Shown: positions 6,975 to 16,725, counted from the stretch's first letter. The stretch is 64,000 nucleotides of DNA from Nitrospirota bacterium (GCA_016215155.1 JACRLQ010000012.1:24776-88775); one strand, 5' to 3'. The notes: generated by a model from the sequence alone, not told the origin. Numbers and translations are program-made.

Positions 6975-8882
6975 ATGGAAAAAGCCTGGTTGCCCGAGTA
7001 CCCGTTTTTGCGGCCGGGGGATGTTTTTAACGCGCTGTTTGAAAACTCCCCCGACATCATAATGCTTGTCGACCGGCAGTGCAGGGTCCTCAAGGGCAAC
7101 AATCAATTTTCGCTGGAGACGGGTATCGACGACCCTGCCGGACTTGATATCTCCGTGGTCCTTCATGAGGAATGCAGGGAGGCCGCCAGGGAGTCGATAA
7201 CTCAATGTTTCGGCTCCGGAAGCCCGACTTTTTTTGAGCATTCCCTCAGACCTGACCGATGGTTCAGCTCCCGCGTCATCCCGATAAAAAGTGATGGGGC
7301 GATAACGCATGTCATCGTCATGTCCTCATATAACAGGGACCGCAGACGGACGGAGACCGCGCTTCGGGAAAGCGAAAGGAAGCTGCGCGCCATTACCACC
7401 CACATGGGTGAAGGCTTATATGTGTTGGACCCCGGCGGTACGGTCAGGTATATGAATCCGGCCGCCGAGAGGCTTCTGGGCTGGACGATCGAAGAGCTTT
7501 GGGGCAGAAATGTTCATGACGTCTTCCATTATCTCAAAGCGGACGGCTCGCCGCTGACGTTCAGGGAATGTCCCATCCGGAGGGTCCTCGAAGAAGACGG
7601 CCCGTTTGTGTCAAACGAAGAAGTTTTCGTAAGGAAGGACGGTGTGGTTTTCCCGGTTTCCGTAATCGCAAGCCCGCTTATGGAAGAGGGGAAAAAAGTG
7701 GCGACGATTACGGTTTTCAATGATATCACAAGCCGGAAGGCCCTGGAACATCAGCTTGTCAGGACGCAGAAGCTTGAGTCCGTAGGAATCCTTGCGGGTG
7801 GAATTGCTCATGATTTCAACAACATTTTGCAGGCAATTCTGGGATATATCACCATGGCGGGATTATCTATAGTTCCGGGACATGAGGCGCATGACAAATT
7901 ACGCAGGGCTGAGGAGTCCGTGGCGCGCGCAAGGGAGCTGAGTTTGCGCCTGCTGACGTTTTCCAAGGGAGGGGAACCTTTCAAGAGGGTCACGACGGTC
8001 CAGGACCTTCTGCAGGATGCGTCGGTATTATCTCTTGGCGGGTCGAACATATCCTGTGACTATGACATTCCCGCCGGTCTGCACCGGGTGGAGGCGGACG
8101 TGGGGCAGGTCAGACAGGTGCTGCATAATCTGCTCATAAACGCAAGGGAGGCGATGCCCGAGGGCGGGGCCGTGAATATAGCGGCGGAGAACATAGAGCT
8201 TGAGGAAAACCATAACGCCGGTGCGGGCGAAGGGGAATATGTAAAGATCTCGGTAACCGATAACGGCAGAGGGATATCGCCTGAAAACCTCGAAAAGGTG
8301 TTCGACCCTTATTTTACGACCAAGGGCATGGGGAGCGACAGAGGCACCGGCCTGGGGCTTGCGGTGTGTCATTCGATCATCAGGAAGCACGGGGGGCTGA
8401 TGTCCGTTTCGTCGGAGCCCGGGAAGGGCTCAAAATTCAGCATATATCTGCCGTCGGCGGACAGACATTCCAAGGTGCTGGCGGTCGGCAATTACGAAAT
8501 CAGCGCCCGAAAATCGATACTTTTTATGGATGACGACGCCGTCGTCAGAAAAATAATGACCGACGTTGTCAGGCGGCTGGGGTATGACGTGTCGGTTGCA
8601 TCGAATGGTGAAGAGGCGGTTGACCTTTACAGACACTACATGGACCAGGGCTGTCCGTTCGATCTGGTGATACTTGACCTGACGGTGCATGACGGGATGG
8701 GGGGGGAAATGGCGATGCGCAAGCTTAGGGAGTTAGACCCTGACGTCAGGGGGGTGATATCCAGCGGTTATGCGGAAAGCGAGCTTCTCAGGAACTTCAG
8801 AGACCATGGCTTTGCGGGGGCGATTGCCAAGCCTTACAGGATGCAGGAGCTGCGCGTTCTCCTGGGCAGACTGATCCCGTGA
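6975..8882 (+). CDS. PAS-PAS hybrid histidine kinase with C-terminal receiver
   Basis: A 635-residue cytoplasmic sensor: PAS domain 1 (about 18-120), PAS 2 (about 135-255), a HisKA-type dimerisation domain with phosphoacceptor H279 in GGIAHDFNN, a HATPase domain (N box LLINAREA, G boxes DNGRGIS and GTGLGLAV) and a receiver (about 513-635) with acidic pocket D519-D521, phosphoacceptor D568 and K619. No transmembrane segment is visible. GGGGAGG at 6965-6971 precedes the ATG closely. No DNA-binding response regulator lies next to it, so the output partner is unknown. Position after hgcAB suggests, but does not prove, a regulatory link. Confidence 0.92.
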   Translation: MEKAWLPEYPFLRPGDVFNALFENSPDIIMLVDRQCRVLKGNNQFSLETGIDDPAGLDISVVLHEECREAARESITQCFGSGSPTFFEHSLRPDRWFSSRVIPIKSDGAITHVIVMSSYNRDRRRTETALRESERKLRAITTHMGEGLYVLDPGGTVRYMNPAAERLLGWTIEELWGRNVHDVFHYLKADGSPLTFRECPIRRVLEEDGPFVSNEEVFVRKDGVVFPVSVIASPLMEEGKKVATITVFNDITSRKALEHQLVRTQKLESVGILAGGIAHDFNNILQAILGYITMAGLSIVPGHEAHDKLRRAEESVARARELSLRLLTFSKGGEPFKRVTTVQDLLQDASVLSLGGSNISCDYDIPAGLHRVEADVGQVRQVLHNLLINAREAMPEGGAVNIAAENIELEENHNAGAGEGEYVKISVTDNGRGISPENLEKVFDPYFTTKGMGSDRGTGLGLAVCHSIIRKHGGLMSVSSEPGKGSKFSIYLPSADRHSKVLAVGNYEISARKSILFMDDDAVVRKIMTDVVRRLGYDVSVASNGEEAVDLYRHYMDQGCPFDLVILDLTVHDGMGGEMAMRKLRELDPDVRGVISSGYAESELLRNFRDHGFAGAIAKPYRMQELRVLLGRLIP

Positions 8883-8901
8883 TCACATTGACGGGGATCA
8901 G
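8871..8901. terminator. Hairpin between convergent genes
   Basis: CTGATCCCGT (8871-8880) pairs with ACGGGGATCAG (8891-8901) with one bulged G. It spans the kinase stop (8882) and reaches the stop of the convergent gene (8898). A short T run follows on the plus strand. Confidence 0.5.
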
Positions 8902-9680
8902 TTGTTTTCCTTGAAAAAAGGGACCCTCATTTCATGCTTAAGGCCGTACGCTGTGGTCTTTTCATATTCACTTACCCTGCGTCCGGACTCCCTTGCCCAG
9001 TCAGAGACGAGTTTTTCCGATTCCTGTTTCAGATAAGATTCGATGGCTTTTTCCACGTCCATACCCTCTTTGTAGTCAAATATTACGTAGCTGATCTCCC
9101 CGATACCGTCCGATACCTTCCTTCCGCTTCCGGGATCGCGCAGTATTTTGACCGTGTCATGCGCCTGTCCGACAAGACGCAGGAGGTATTGGTTCCAGAT
9201 ATTTTTTTCCACCGGATTAAGAAATGTGTCATCAATGAGGGCGGGCAGCATTATATGGATGCGGTCGTCCGTTGAGATATCATATATCGTGAATTCAACA
9301 TGGACCTTCGCGCTCTCCTCTTCAATGGCATAGGTCGCTGAAAACTGATATGTGACGCCCAGGACCCAGTCGCACCTGTAGGGGAGACGCCTGGAACGGT
9401 CCCTGTTGAAGGGCCCGTTTTCGTCTATCGATTTTATGACCTCGGAAAAGGTCCTGCCGGAGACAAGATAGAATTCATATTCGACATTTTTGAGCAGTTC
9501 CGTCCCTTCAGGGACGCCGTATCTGGGCGCCTTGTCCAGGCCTTTCGTTTCGGACCGAGCCGGCGGTGCGGAAACGATATTTCCTCTCCCGTCGGCATAG
9601 ATCGATATGGCGGAATATGAGCTTCCCCGGCACAACAGGACTAACAGCAAGGCAACAAATATGCAGCTTTTCCGGCTCAT
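8898..9680 (-). CDS. Exported DUF922-like protein without an intact metalloprotease motif
   Basis: A 260-residue protein with a signal peptide (MSRKSCIFVALLLVLLCRGSS). The central region (about 65-180) has the DUF922 layout: a YEFYLVSGRTFSEV strand-helix, a GPF turn, a W-x-y-beta-meander (DWVLGVTYQFS), a LP segment and then a helix at the place where DUF922 proteins carry HExxH. Here that helix reads GQAHDTVKIL, keeping one His but lacking the Glu and second His. The C-terminal third is helical (EKAIESYLKQESEKLV). The family's function is not established; a putative Zn-protease fold, here probably inactive, is inferred. Family assignment is moderate. Confidence 0.6.
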   Translation of the reverse strand: MSRKSCIFVALLLVLLCRGSSYSAISIYADGRGNIVSAPPARSETKGLDKAPRYGVPEGTELLKNVEYEFYLVSGRTFSEVIKSIDENGPFNRDRSRRLPYRCDWVLGVTYQFSATYAIEEESAKVHVEFTIYDISTDDRIHIMLPALIDDTFLNPVEKNIWNQYLLRLVGQAHDTVKILRDPGSGRKVSDGIGEISYVIFDYKEGMDVEKAIESYLKQESEKLVSDWARESGRRVSEYEKTTAYGLKHEMRVPFFKENN

Positions 9681-9884
9681 GTTTAAGGATACTATTCTTT
9701 GATAACGAAATCAAATAAGCAAGGGCGGGCCGTGAGGACCTTCAAATCCCTTTTGTATTTAATTCCCCATGGCGGACATGACCAGGCCCCTGTTATAACC
9801 CTCGTCATCGTTTAAGTTCCGACTAAACAAAGGTTTTTCAACGCGCTGATGTTTAACGGGTGACCCACTTTAGTTTTCTTTATT

Positions 9885-10463
9885 TCACAATTTTTTCACG
9901 GGCTCAACGCGCCAGACTCCCGCTCGCATCTGGAGCGAGGCGGTCACTCGTTCGGGGCGAGTCGACCCCGGCGTTCTCAAATAAGTCACCTCAATTTGTG
10001 AATCCGTAGCATGAATGTTCTCTATATAGATTAAGCCCAGGTCCCCTGAGTCGATTTTGAGGTGTGAAGCGCCCTGAAACAGGTAAAGACTGCTTGCCTG
10101 CGTCACTGCCGCAGAGCCAAGACTCACGAGATACAGGCCTTTTTTTACTTTCTTTATCTCGAACTGGGGGACCCACTCTTTCCAAAGAGGCAGGGGAAAA
10201 AGAGAACGAAATCTTCCGTGCAAATCATCATCCGATAGGTTTTCCGGCTCAGAGGCTTCAAGAAACAGACCAACCGCTTTCACTACGCGCGGGTTCTTAT
10301 GCCCCGTATCAGGAAGATCCGCTGTCTGCGTGACTTGAGACAGAATAGATGAAACGCGCTGATACTTCACGCTTGATGTACCCGCCTGCACTGGCGCAAG
10401 TACGCTAAACAAGAAGATGACTAAGATAAGACAAACCGGTGATTGCTTCACTTTTAGCTCCAT
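9885..10463 (-). CDS. Exported protein of unknown function
   Basis: A 192-residue protein I do not recognise. It has a clear signal peptide (SPVCLILVIFLFSVLAPVQAG) with an AxA-like cleavage site, then a mixed alpha/beta region without cysteines in the mature part. It contains no known motif. The C-terminal part (TRPERVTASLQMRAGVWRVEPVKK) looks beta-rich. It stands alone, 204 bp upstream of the DUF922-like gene on the same strand. GGAG about 13 nt before the start is a weak ribosome-binding site. Confidence 0.6.
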   Translation of the reverse strand: MELKVKQSPVCLILVIFLFSVLAPVQAGTSSVKYQRVSSILSQVTQTADLPDTGHKNPRVVKAVGLFLEASEPENLSDDDLHGRFRSLFPLPLWKEWVPQFEIKKVKKGLYLVSLGSAAVTQASSLYLFQGASHLKIDSGDLGLIYIENIHATDSQIEVTYLRTPGSTRPERVTASLQMRAGVWRVEPVKKL

Positions 10464-10842
10464 TGACGCACAAAGCTCCAGTCGTTGCCCTTATCGCAAT
10501 TATAGGAGCAAAATATGCATGTTATATGAATTTTTTGAATGTGCTACCTTAAAGAAGGTATTATCCCCCTCCGATTTGTTCTGTCTTAGTTCCCTCTATA
10601 GACAGCCCTGATGATCCGCACATCATCCTGCAAAAATCTTGCAGGACTACATTATGTTATATAAAACAACTCTGGAAGGCAATAAATAAATGCACCGTTG
10701 TTACGCCAATTTAGAGATGTCCTTAAAAATGCATAAATGGTTTTGTTCCGGGCCTGCCGGCAGGCCTTAAAAACAGTCTTAGGGCCGCCTGCGAGGGAAA
10801 AGTTTGGTATAATCTGTTAAAATAGCGGCCTGAGCGATCATC
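10464..10842. other. Intergenic region with a GC-rich palindrome
   Basis: 379 bp without a convincing gene. It contains a perfect 16-bp palindrome GGCCTGCCGGCAGGCC (about 10752-10767) followed by TTAAAAAC, and AT-rich sequence to its left. The palindrome is not followed by a T run on the plus strand, so a terminator is doubtful. No promoter for scpA could be assigned with confidence. Confidence 0.5.
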
Positions 10843-11595
10843 ATGGAAGACCTTTATAACATAAAACTGCCGGTCTTTGAGGGGCCGATGGACCTTCTCC
10901 TTCATCTCATCAAGGAAAACAAGCTCGATATTTACGATATCCCGATATCGTTCATCACCGGCCAGTACCTGAAATATATAGATATCATGAAGGACCTCGA
11001 TCTCGAGGTTGCCGGGGACTTTCTTGTCATGGCCTCGACCCTGATACACATAAAATCGAAGATGCTGCTGCCGGTAGACGAGACATCCGAAGAACAGCAG
11101 ATGGAGGACCCGAGGCTCGAACTCGTCCAGAGGCTGCTTGAATATCAGGCGTATAAGGACGCCGCATCGATACTCAAAGAAAGAGAGGACGAGACCCTTA
11201 AGGTTTTTGTCAGGGAACCCCTCGATGAAGAAGAAGAGGAAAGCGAGCAGGAGCCATACCTGTTTGACGTCAATATCTTTGATCTCCTCGGGGCGTTCAA
11301 AAAGATCCTCGACACCGTGCCGCCGGAGGTGCGGACGATCACAAGGGAGACCCTGACCGTAAAGGACCGGATGTCCGCCATCGTCGAGATGATCGAGAAT
11401 ATCGACAGCCTGAGGTTTGAGGAGGTCTTCAGGGAGAATATATCGAGGTTCCAGGTGATAGTGACGTTTCTGGCGCTTCTGGAACTCCTCAGACTCGGAC
11501 TGGTCAGGGCTTACCAGGAGAAGGAATTCGGGCTCATCTGGATCATTAACCCGAGCCGGCAGGGGCTGGAGGAAGAAGCCCGAAACCCTGCTTGA
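10843..11595 (+). CDS. scpA: Segregation and condensation protein A
   Basis: A 250-residue kleisin of the SMC-ScpAB condensin complex, acting on the nucleoid in chromosome organisation. The N-terminus FEGPMDLLLHLIKENKLDIYD is the family hallmark, followed by ASTLIHIKSKMLLP. An acidic linker (DEEEEESEQE) and a winged-helix C-terminus complete the expected order and length. The usual partner scpB is not adjacent; ileS follows after 33 bp instead. Confidence 0.95.
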   Translation: MEDLYNIKLPVFEGPMDLLLHLIKENKLDIYDIPISFITGQYLKYIDIMKDLDLEVAGDFLVMASTLIHIKSKMLLPVDETSEEQQMEDPRLELVQRLLEYQAYKDAASILKEREDETLKVFVREPLDEEEEESEQEPYLFDVNIFDLLGAFKKILDTVPPEVRTITRETLTVKDRMSAIVEMIENIDSLRFEEVFRENISRFQVIVTFLALLELLRLGLVRAYQEKEFGLIWIINPSRQGLEEEARNPA

Positions 11596-11628
11596 TTTTG
11601 AAAACGACGAGGTGCTAATTTAAACGTT

Positions 11629-14451
11629 ATGGCCAAGGATTATAAAGACACTCTTAACCTTCCGCAGACAGATTTTCCGATGAAGGCCAATCTCGCCCTT
11701 CGTGAGCCTGAAATGCTCAAACACTGGGACGATCAGAAGACCTATCAAAAAATGCAGGAGAAAAACCGGGACGCCTCCGGAAAAAAGTTTATACTGCATG
11801 ACGGCCCTCCCTACGCAAACGGCCACATACATATGGGCCACGCGCTCAACAAGGTGCTCAAGGACATAATAGTCAAGTACAAGTCGATGAGGGGTTTTTA
11901 TTCTCCTTACGTGCCGGGCTGGGACTGCCACGGGCTGCCGATTGAACTTCAGGTCGATAAAAACCTCGGTGATAAAAAAGACGGCATCGATATCATCGAA
12001 AAAAGAAGGCTGTGCAGGGAATACGCCCTTGAGTTTGTCGATATCCAGAGGGAAGAGTTCAAAAGGCTCGGGGTCTTCGGCGACTGGGCCGACCCTTACC
12101 TGACCCTGAATTTCGGTTACGAGGCGACCATAGTCCGGGAGTTCAATAAATTTATAACTCAAGGGTACGCGTATAAGGGGAAGAAACCTGTCCACTGGTG
12201 CGCCTCCTGCGTCACCGCGCTGGCCGAGGCCGAGGTCGAATATGCCGACAAGGAGTCTCCGTCCGTTTTTGTCAAGTTCGGACTGGATGAAGAAAATATA
12301 GATAAGTTCATGCCTCAACTTAAGGGCGGAAAAGTATCGGTCGTGATATGGACCACCACCCCCTGGACGCTTCCCGCCAATCTGGCGGTCGCTTTCCATC
12401 CTGAACTCATTTATGCGGCGGTTGAGCATGGAGACGAGGTATTTATCGTGGCCGAAGGCAGGCTGGACGCCCTTAAGTCACGTATAGGCCTCGAAGGAAA
12501 TGTTCTTTTGAGAATCCCGGGGCAGGACCTTGAGGGCATGCTGGTGAGACATCCCTTCATCGACAGGACTTCAAGGGCGGTGCTGGGAGATTTTGTATCT
12601 TTGGAAGAAGGCACGGGAGTCGTGCATATCGCCCCCGGACATGGCGAGGACGACTACAGGGTCGGTCTGAAATACGGCCTGGATATCTATGTCCCGGTCG
12701 ACGACAAGGGGAAGTTCACACGCCATGCCGGCGAGCTCGAAGGCCAGTTTGTATTTAAGGCAAACGTCAGAATTATAGAGGTCCTTAAGGAAAAAAATGC
12801 CCTCGTAAGGGAAGAAAAGATCACCCACTCGTATCCCCATTGCTGGCGCTGCAAGAAGCCGGTCATATTCCGGGCCACCGAGCAGTGGTTTATATCGGTA
12901 GAACATAAGGACCTGAGGAAGAAGTGTCTTGAAGAGATAGGCAGGGTCAGCTGGGTCCCCAGGTGGGGCCGTGAGAGGATATACGGAATGGTGTCGAACA
13001 GACCCGACTGGTGTGTGTCGAGGCAGCGGAGCTGGGGTGTTCCCATAACAATGCTAAGGTGCAAGGAGTGCGAGGCCTTTGTCGATGACGCTCAAGTGCT
13101 CGAAAATATAGCTAAGCAGGTCGATCAGCTCGGGGCCGACGCCTGGTATATAAAAGGCCCCGTGGAACTGCTGCCCGAAGGTTATAAATGTAAAAAATGC
13201 GGACAATCCGGATTCACTAAAGAGATGGACATACTGGATGTGTGGTTCGATTCCGGCGTCAGCAATGCCGCGGTCCTCGAAAACGACTCCAGGCTATCCT
13301 GGCCCGCGGACCTGTATCTGGAAGGAAGCGACCAGCACAGGGGATGGTTCCAGAGTTCTCTGCTCGCCTCCGTAGGCACACGGGGTTCGGCCCCTTATCA
13401 CACCGTGCTTACTCATGGTTTTGTGGTGGACGGCTCGGGAAAGAAGATGTCCAAGTCTCTTGGAAACGTCATTGCGCCCCAGGAGATCATAAAGGGTTAC
13501 GGGGCGGAGATACTGAGGATCTGGGTGTCAGCGGAGGATTACAAGGACGATATACGCATATCCAAGGAGATCTTGAACAGACAGACGGAGGCCTACAGGA
13601 AGATCCGCAATACCTGCAGGTTCCTTCTGGGTAACATCAGTGATTTTGACGGCAGCGATTACAGTGACAGGCTTCAGGAGATCGACCGCTGGGCGATGAA
13701 CAGTCTCCAGGGCCTCATAAAAAAGGTGACCAGGGCCTACGAAAGCTTCGACTTCCATGAGGTCTTTCATTCGATACACAATTTCTGCGTCGTCGACATG
13801 AGTTCGATATACCTCGATATTCTTAAGGACAGATTATACACCGCCGGAAAAGACTCGGTCGAGCGGAGGGCGAGCCAGTGGGTGTTGTCGGAGGTCCTCT
13901 CGGTTCTGACGAGACTTATGGCCCCCGTCCTCTCCTTCACCTCGGAAGAGGTCTGGGGACACATAGTAAGAAAACAGTCGGAAGCTGGAAGTTTGAAGCC
14001 GGAACAAAACATTCAAATGCCTGAGTCAGTATTCCTTTCGGCATTTCCGGAGGCGGAGGACAGATTTATGGATACTGAACTTGAGGCCCGCTGGAAGGAC
14101 CTGCTCGGTATCCGGGACGATGTGAACAAGGCCCTTGAGATCAGGAGGGCCGAGAAATTCATAGGCAATCCCCTTGAGGCAAAGTTAACTCTGCATCTTC
14201 CGGAAAAATATTTTGCGCTCTGTACGGCATACAAGGAATTTCTGCCGACTTTCTTCCTTGTTTCCGAGGTCTCCCTCAGTAAGGAGAAACTGGTCTCCGC
14301 CCATGAAGGGAGTACGATAGAAGGCCTCCAGGTGCTTGTGGAGAGGGCCTCCGGAGACAAATGCCAGAGGTGCTGGAACTGGTCGGTCAAGGTCGGGACA
14401 TTTGCGGATGAGCCCGAACTCTGCGACCGCTGCTACGGCGTTATAAAATAA
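11629..14451 (+). CDS. ileS: Isoleucyl-tRNA synthetase
   Basis: A 940-residue class I synthetase that charges tRNA-Ile in the cytoplasm. The HIGH-type signature is HMGH (residues 68-71, in ANGHIHMGHALNK) and the KMSKS loop is intact at 606-610. The CP1 editing domain has WTTTPWTLPANLA. The C-terminal zinc finger is present (CQRCWNWS...CDRCYG), marking the bacterial type. Length is normal. It lies 33 bp after scpA. lspA, which often follows ileS in related bacteria, is absent. There is no room for a T-box leader. Confidence 0.97.
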   Translation: MAKDYKDTLNLPQTDFPMKANLALREPEMLKHWDDQKTYQKMQEKNRDASGKKFILHDGPPYANGHIHMGHALNKVLKDIIVKYKSMRGFYSPYVPGWDCHGLPIELQVDKNLGDKKDGIDIIEKRRLCREYALEFVDIQREEFKRLGVFGDWADPYLTLNFGYEATIVREFNKFITQGYAYKGKKPVHWCASCVTALAEAEVEYADKESPSVFVKFGLDEENIDKFMPQLKGGKVSVVIWTTTPWTLPANLAVAFHPELIYAAVEHGDEVFIVAEGRLDALKSRIGLEGNVLLRIPGQDLEGMLVRHPFIDRTSRAVLGDFVSLEEGTGVVHIAPGHGEDDYRVGLKYGLDIYVPVDDKGKFTRHAGELEGQFVFKANVRIIEVLKEKNALVREEKITHSYPHCWRCKKPVIFRATEQWFISVEHKDLRKKCLEEIGRVSWVPRWGRERIYGMVSNRPDWCVSRQRSWGVPITMLRCKECEAFVDDAQVLENIAKQVDQLGADAWYIKGPVELLPEGYKCKKCGQSGFTKEMDILDVWFDSGVSNAAVLENDSRLSWPADLYLEGSDQHRGWFQSSLLASVGTRGSAPYHTVLTHGFVVDGSGKKMSKSLGNVIAPQEIIKGYGAEILRIWVSAEDYKDDIRISKEILNRQTEAYRKIRNTCRFLLGNISDFDGSDYSDRLQEIDRWAMNSLQGLIKKVTRAYESFDFHEVFHSIHNFCVVDMSSIYLDILKDRLYTAGKDSVERRASQWVLSEVLSVLTRLMAPVLSFTSEEVWGHIVRKQSEAGSLKPEQNIQMPESVFLSAFPEAEDRFMDTELEARWKDLLGIRDDVNKALEIRRAEKFIGNPLEAKLTLHLPEKYFALCTAYKEFLPTFFLVSEVSLSKEKLVSAHEGSTIEGLQVLVERASGDKCQRCWNWSVKVGTFADEPELCDRCYGVIK

Positions 14452-14743
14452 CAAGATTGGATGCCGCCGGAAACGCAAATGGTAACAGATATGAAATAGC
14501 TGCATGGGTGATCTCTCAAACTCGAATATTTCCTTAATGCCCGCATTGTCCCCCAATCCCTAGGAGGGGTTATGATTGCCCCCGTCACCGGAGGGCACGT
14601 CGGCAAAATTCCTCTTTTCATAAATTTTCTCATTACATATAATCAAGCAGGGTTTCAAGGTGCCGTTTTTTTCATTTTAATATTTATGAGTCTTAACGCT
14701 AAGGTCTGTAGCGATGCTGACACCAAAATGATACTATAGAGGC
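14452..14743. other. Intergenic region at the left edge of the accessory stretch
   Basis: 292 bp with no convincing gene or tRNA. It has small GC-rich inverted segments around 14545-14600 (CCCCCAATCCCTAGGAGGGG), resembling decayed dispersed repeats. From about 14630 the sequence is more AT-rich, running into the small-gene pair. Confidence 0.4.
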
Positions 14744-15007
14744 ATGGAAATCCAAATAGATCCACATACTCTTGAGCGGGCTGAAGAACGCGGCACGAAT
14801 GAAACTGAAATCAAAGACGTGATTCTTTCCGGTTTCTCAATACCGGCAAAATACAGTCGCATTGGGAAGGCCAAGGTTTACGATTTCGAACAAAACCGGC
14901 ATAATAAATACTATGAACACAAGAGGGTTGAGGTATTTTATCTCCTCGAAGGAGATAAAATTATTACTGTGACGGTATATGTTTTCTACGGAAAATGGGA
15001 GGTGTAA
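14744..15007 (+). CDS. DUF4258-family small protein
   Basis: An 87-residue protein with the DUF4258 pattern: an N-terminal H-x3-R-x2-ERG helix (DPHTLERAEERGTNETEI), a central beta segment and a C-terminal VYVFYGKWEV strand. DUF4258 proteins are often encoded beside small partner genes in a toxin-antitoxin-like layout. Biochemical activity is not established. It is directly followed (1 bp) by a DUF2283 gene, the usual partner. No upstream helicase or recombinase is seen. Confidence 0.8.
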   Translation: MEIQIDPHTLERAEERGTNETEIKDVILSGFSIPAKYSRIGKAKVYDFEQNRHNKYYEHKRVEVFYLLEGDKIITVTVYVFYGKWEV

Positions 15008-15008
15008 C

Positions 15009-15221
15009 ATGAATATAGCCTACAACGATAAAACAGACCTTCTTTATATCAGGCTCGATGATAAAAAGCAGGAAGTTATCAACAGGCGGGTATCAGAAGA
15101 TATTGTTCTTGATGTCGGGGAAAACGACAAAATTATAGGAATAGAAATCCTCGACGCTTCCAGACGCGTTTCACTCGATAAGCTATTGCCTGTTAAATAC
15201 GAAGTAGCAAAAGCATCCTGA
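15009..15221 (+). CDS. DUF2283-family small protein
   Basis: A 70-residue protein matching DUF2283: YNDKTDLLYIRLDDKK, then SEDIVLDVGENDKIIGIEILDAS. It is the common partner of DUF4258 genes; the pair is widespread in Nitrospirota, Deltaproteobacteria and cyanobacteria. I chose ATG 15009 because GGGAGGTG lies 6 nt upstream; an in-frame ATG at 14979 lies inside the DUF4258 gene and lacks such a site. Function unknown; toxin-antitoxin-like role is inference. Confidence 0.82.
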   Translation: MNIAYNDKTDLLYIRLDDKKQEVINRRVSEDIVLDVGENDKIIGIEILDASRRVSLDKLLPVKYEVAKAS

Positions 15222-15269
15222 ACACGTTTGAAAAGAGAAGAACAGGTCCCGAATGGCGCGAGGGTTTTC

Positions 15270-15379
15270 AAACTGCCGGTCTCTCCCGCCACATATTTCT
15301 TCAGAAGCTCGATGCCGTCCATATTTGTGAGGCAATCCTGGGAATAGGGCTTCTGCCACTGAACCGTAAACTTAACACA
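15270..15379 (-). pseudogene. Relic of a thymidylate-synthase-like gene
   Basis: On the minus strand this stretch reads VKFTVQWQKPYSQDC, LTNMDGIELLKKYVAGETG, matching the intact ThyA-like gene at 21989-22711 (TNLGGIELLKKYVAGETG). The DNA is also alike: 15275-15325 against 22088-22133. An in-frame TGA (15380-15382) lies just upstream, and nothing homologous continues beyond either end. It is therefore a short leftover of a second copy, now lying after the DUF2283 gene in the opposite orientation. The remaining 15222-15594 intergenic sequence shows no other gene. Confidence 0.75.
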
Positions 15380-15594
15380 TCACAGTAAACAATTTATTAT
15401 TCTCACAGAAATCGAAACAGCAGAGCGTTCTAATAAATAGTTTGACTTCTTCCTGGAGTCCACATTTTTCCAATCTGATATAATTGTGTTGGATGCAAAT
15501 GGTATTCTAGTATCGAAATTGCCGGGCGGGGAGTGCAAGTGGATTTGAGAACGCATCCGTCGCCTTTCTTTACCTAAAAAAGAAGACTAAACGA

Positions 15595-16725
15595 ATGAGC
15601 TTCAGACTCGCCCCAACAATCATTTCTGCCATTATGCAGGTTCTCATCCTCTTGAGCGTTTCTCATGGGGCAGTCGCCCTGTCGCCTGACAAAAGCGACA
15701 AGAAAAAATTGCCAGAAGCTATTGTCGACCCAGCACAGATGATTGGGGTGTTCTATACTGACGACTACTATCCTGACAAAACCTCAACTATAAATGGAGT
15801 TTTCTGGTTATACGATTTCTCTACGGGGAGGCAGGAGAGAATATTTACCTTTCCAATGGAGATTGCAGGCATAAGCCATAAGTTTCAGAATAATCAGATC
15901 CTTTTTAATAACGGTGGCGATCTTAGCCTGCTGAGACTTCCTACCGCTATGCTTACACGCATATCGGAAAAAGTAACGGAGTACGCCTTTTCTCAGAATG
16001 GTCTAAGCGTGTACTATGTGACTTGCAAAGAGGTATGCAAACCCGATCTGACGTGGGAAAAGAATATGTGTGATCTCTATCAGCATTCTATCACGACTGG
16101 AGTAACAAAAAAGCTAAAAGCCGATATTAAGGTGGATGTTCTTTTGGGCACAGATGCCACGAACGAGCGCATACTTTTCGCAGTCAGAGATGAAGTATAT
16201 GCCATACGAACCGGACGCGTTAAGCGCATATACAAGGCTGGAAGGGGAAAGGAGTCTTGAATCAACTTCACTCTTTCGTCAGACGGAAGAGTGATCATGG
16301 TAAGTCGAGAAATGCGACGCGGCGGCATTTTTGAGGTCGGCATCATCGATATCGCCCGAAAGAAGCACAGCATTCTCGATAAGCGACTCGCTAAACTTGA
16401 AGGCTCGAACTTTAGTGACGGTTCGAAACGAATTCGCGGTTTCCATTTTGATGATAATAAAGCCCAGTATGTATGCTTAACTCTAGATATTGAATCACTC
16501 GGCTTTTCAGAAGCAACTGTCCCGCCCAAAAGCGGATATCCTGTGATCTGGCATCCCGATTATGATTTATTTCTTGTTCGACACGAAGAGTTTATTAATC
16601 GTCGCGGGCGAGTAACATATAGTCTCGTGCCAGAACAGAACCGGCAGTTCAGTTTCACCGTCGATAGCGAGGTGGCTGATGGGAACACGCCTAACTTTGG
16701 GTTTGTAGGCTGGTTTAAAAAATGA
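15595..16725 (+). pseudogene. Exported propeller-like protein interrupted by an in-frame TGA
   Basis: Two open stretches (15595-16257 and 16261-16725) lie in the same frame, separated only by TGA 16258-16260. Across the stop the sequence reads on smoothly: AGRGKES-stop-INFTLSSDGRVIMVSRE. A TGG (Trp) to TGA change is the simplest origin. The product would be about 376 residues with a signal peptide (residues 8-29) and repeated strand pairs of the type found in TolB/WD40-like propellers (LSSDGRVIMVSREM). Function unknown. A selenocysteine reading is unlikely: no SECIS-like hairpin is obvious just downstream and the residue sits in an ordinary strand-turn. The 171 bp to the next gene hold nothing clear. 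Confidence 0.65.

Noticed and set aside
10752..10767. Terminator at the GGCC palindrome
   Set aside because: No T run on the plus side and no gene ending near it in the right orientation.
14979..15008. Longer start for the DUF2283 gene
   Set aside because: Lies within the DUF4258 gene and lacks the ribosome-binding site present before 15009.
16258..16260. Selenocysteine codon
   Set aside because: No convincing SECIS hairpin follows, no selenoprotein family is evident, and Trp fits the position better.
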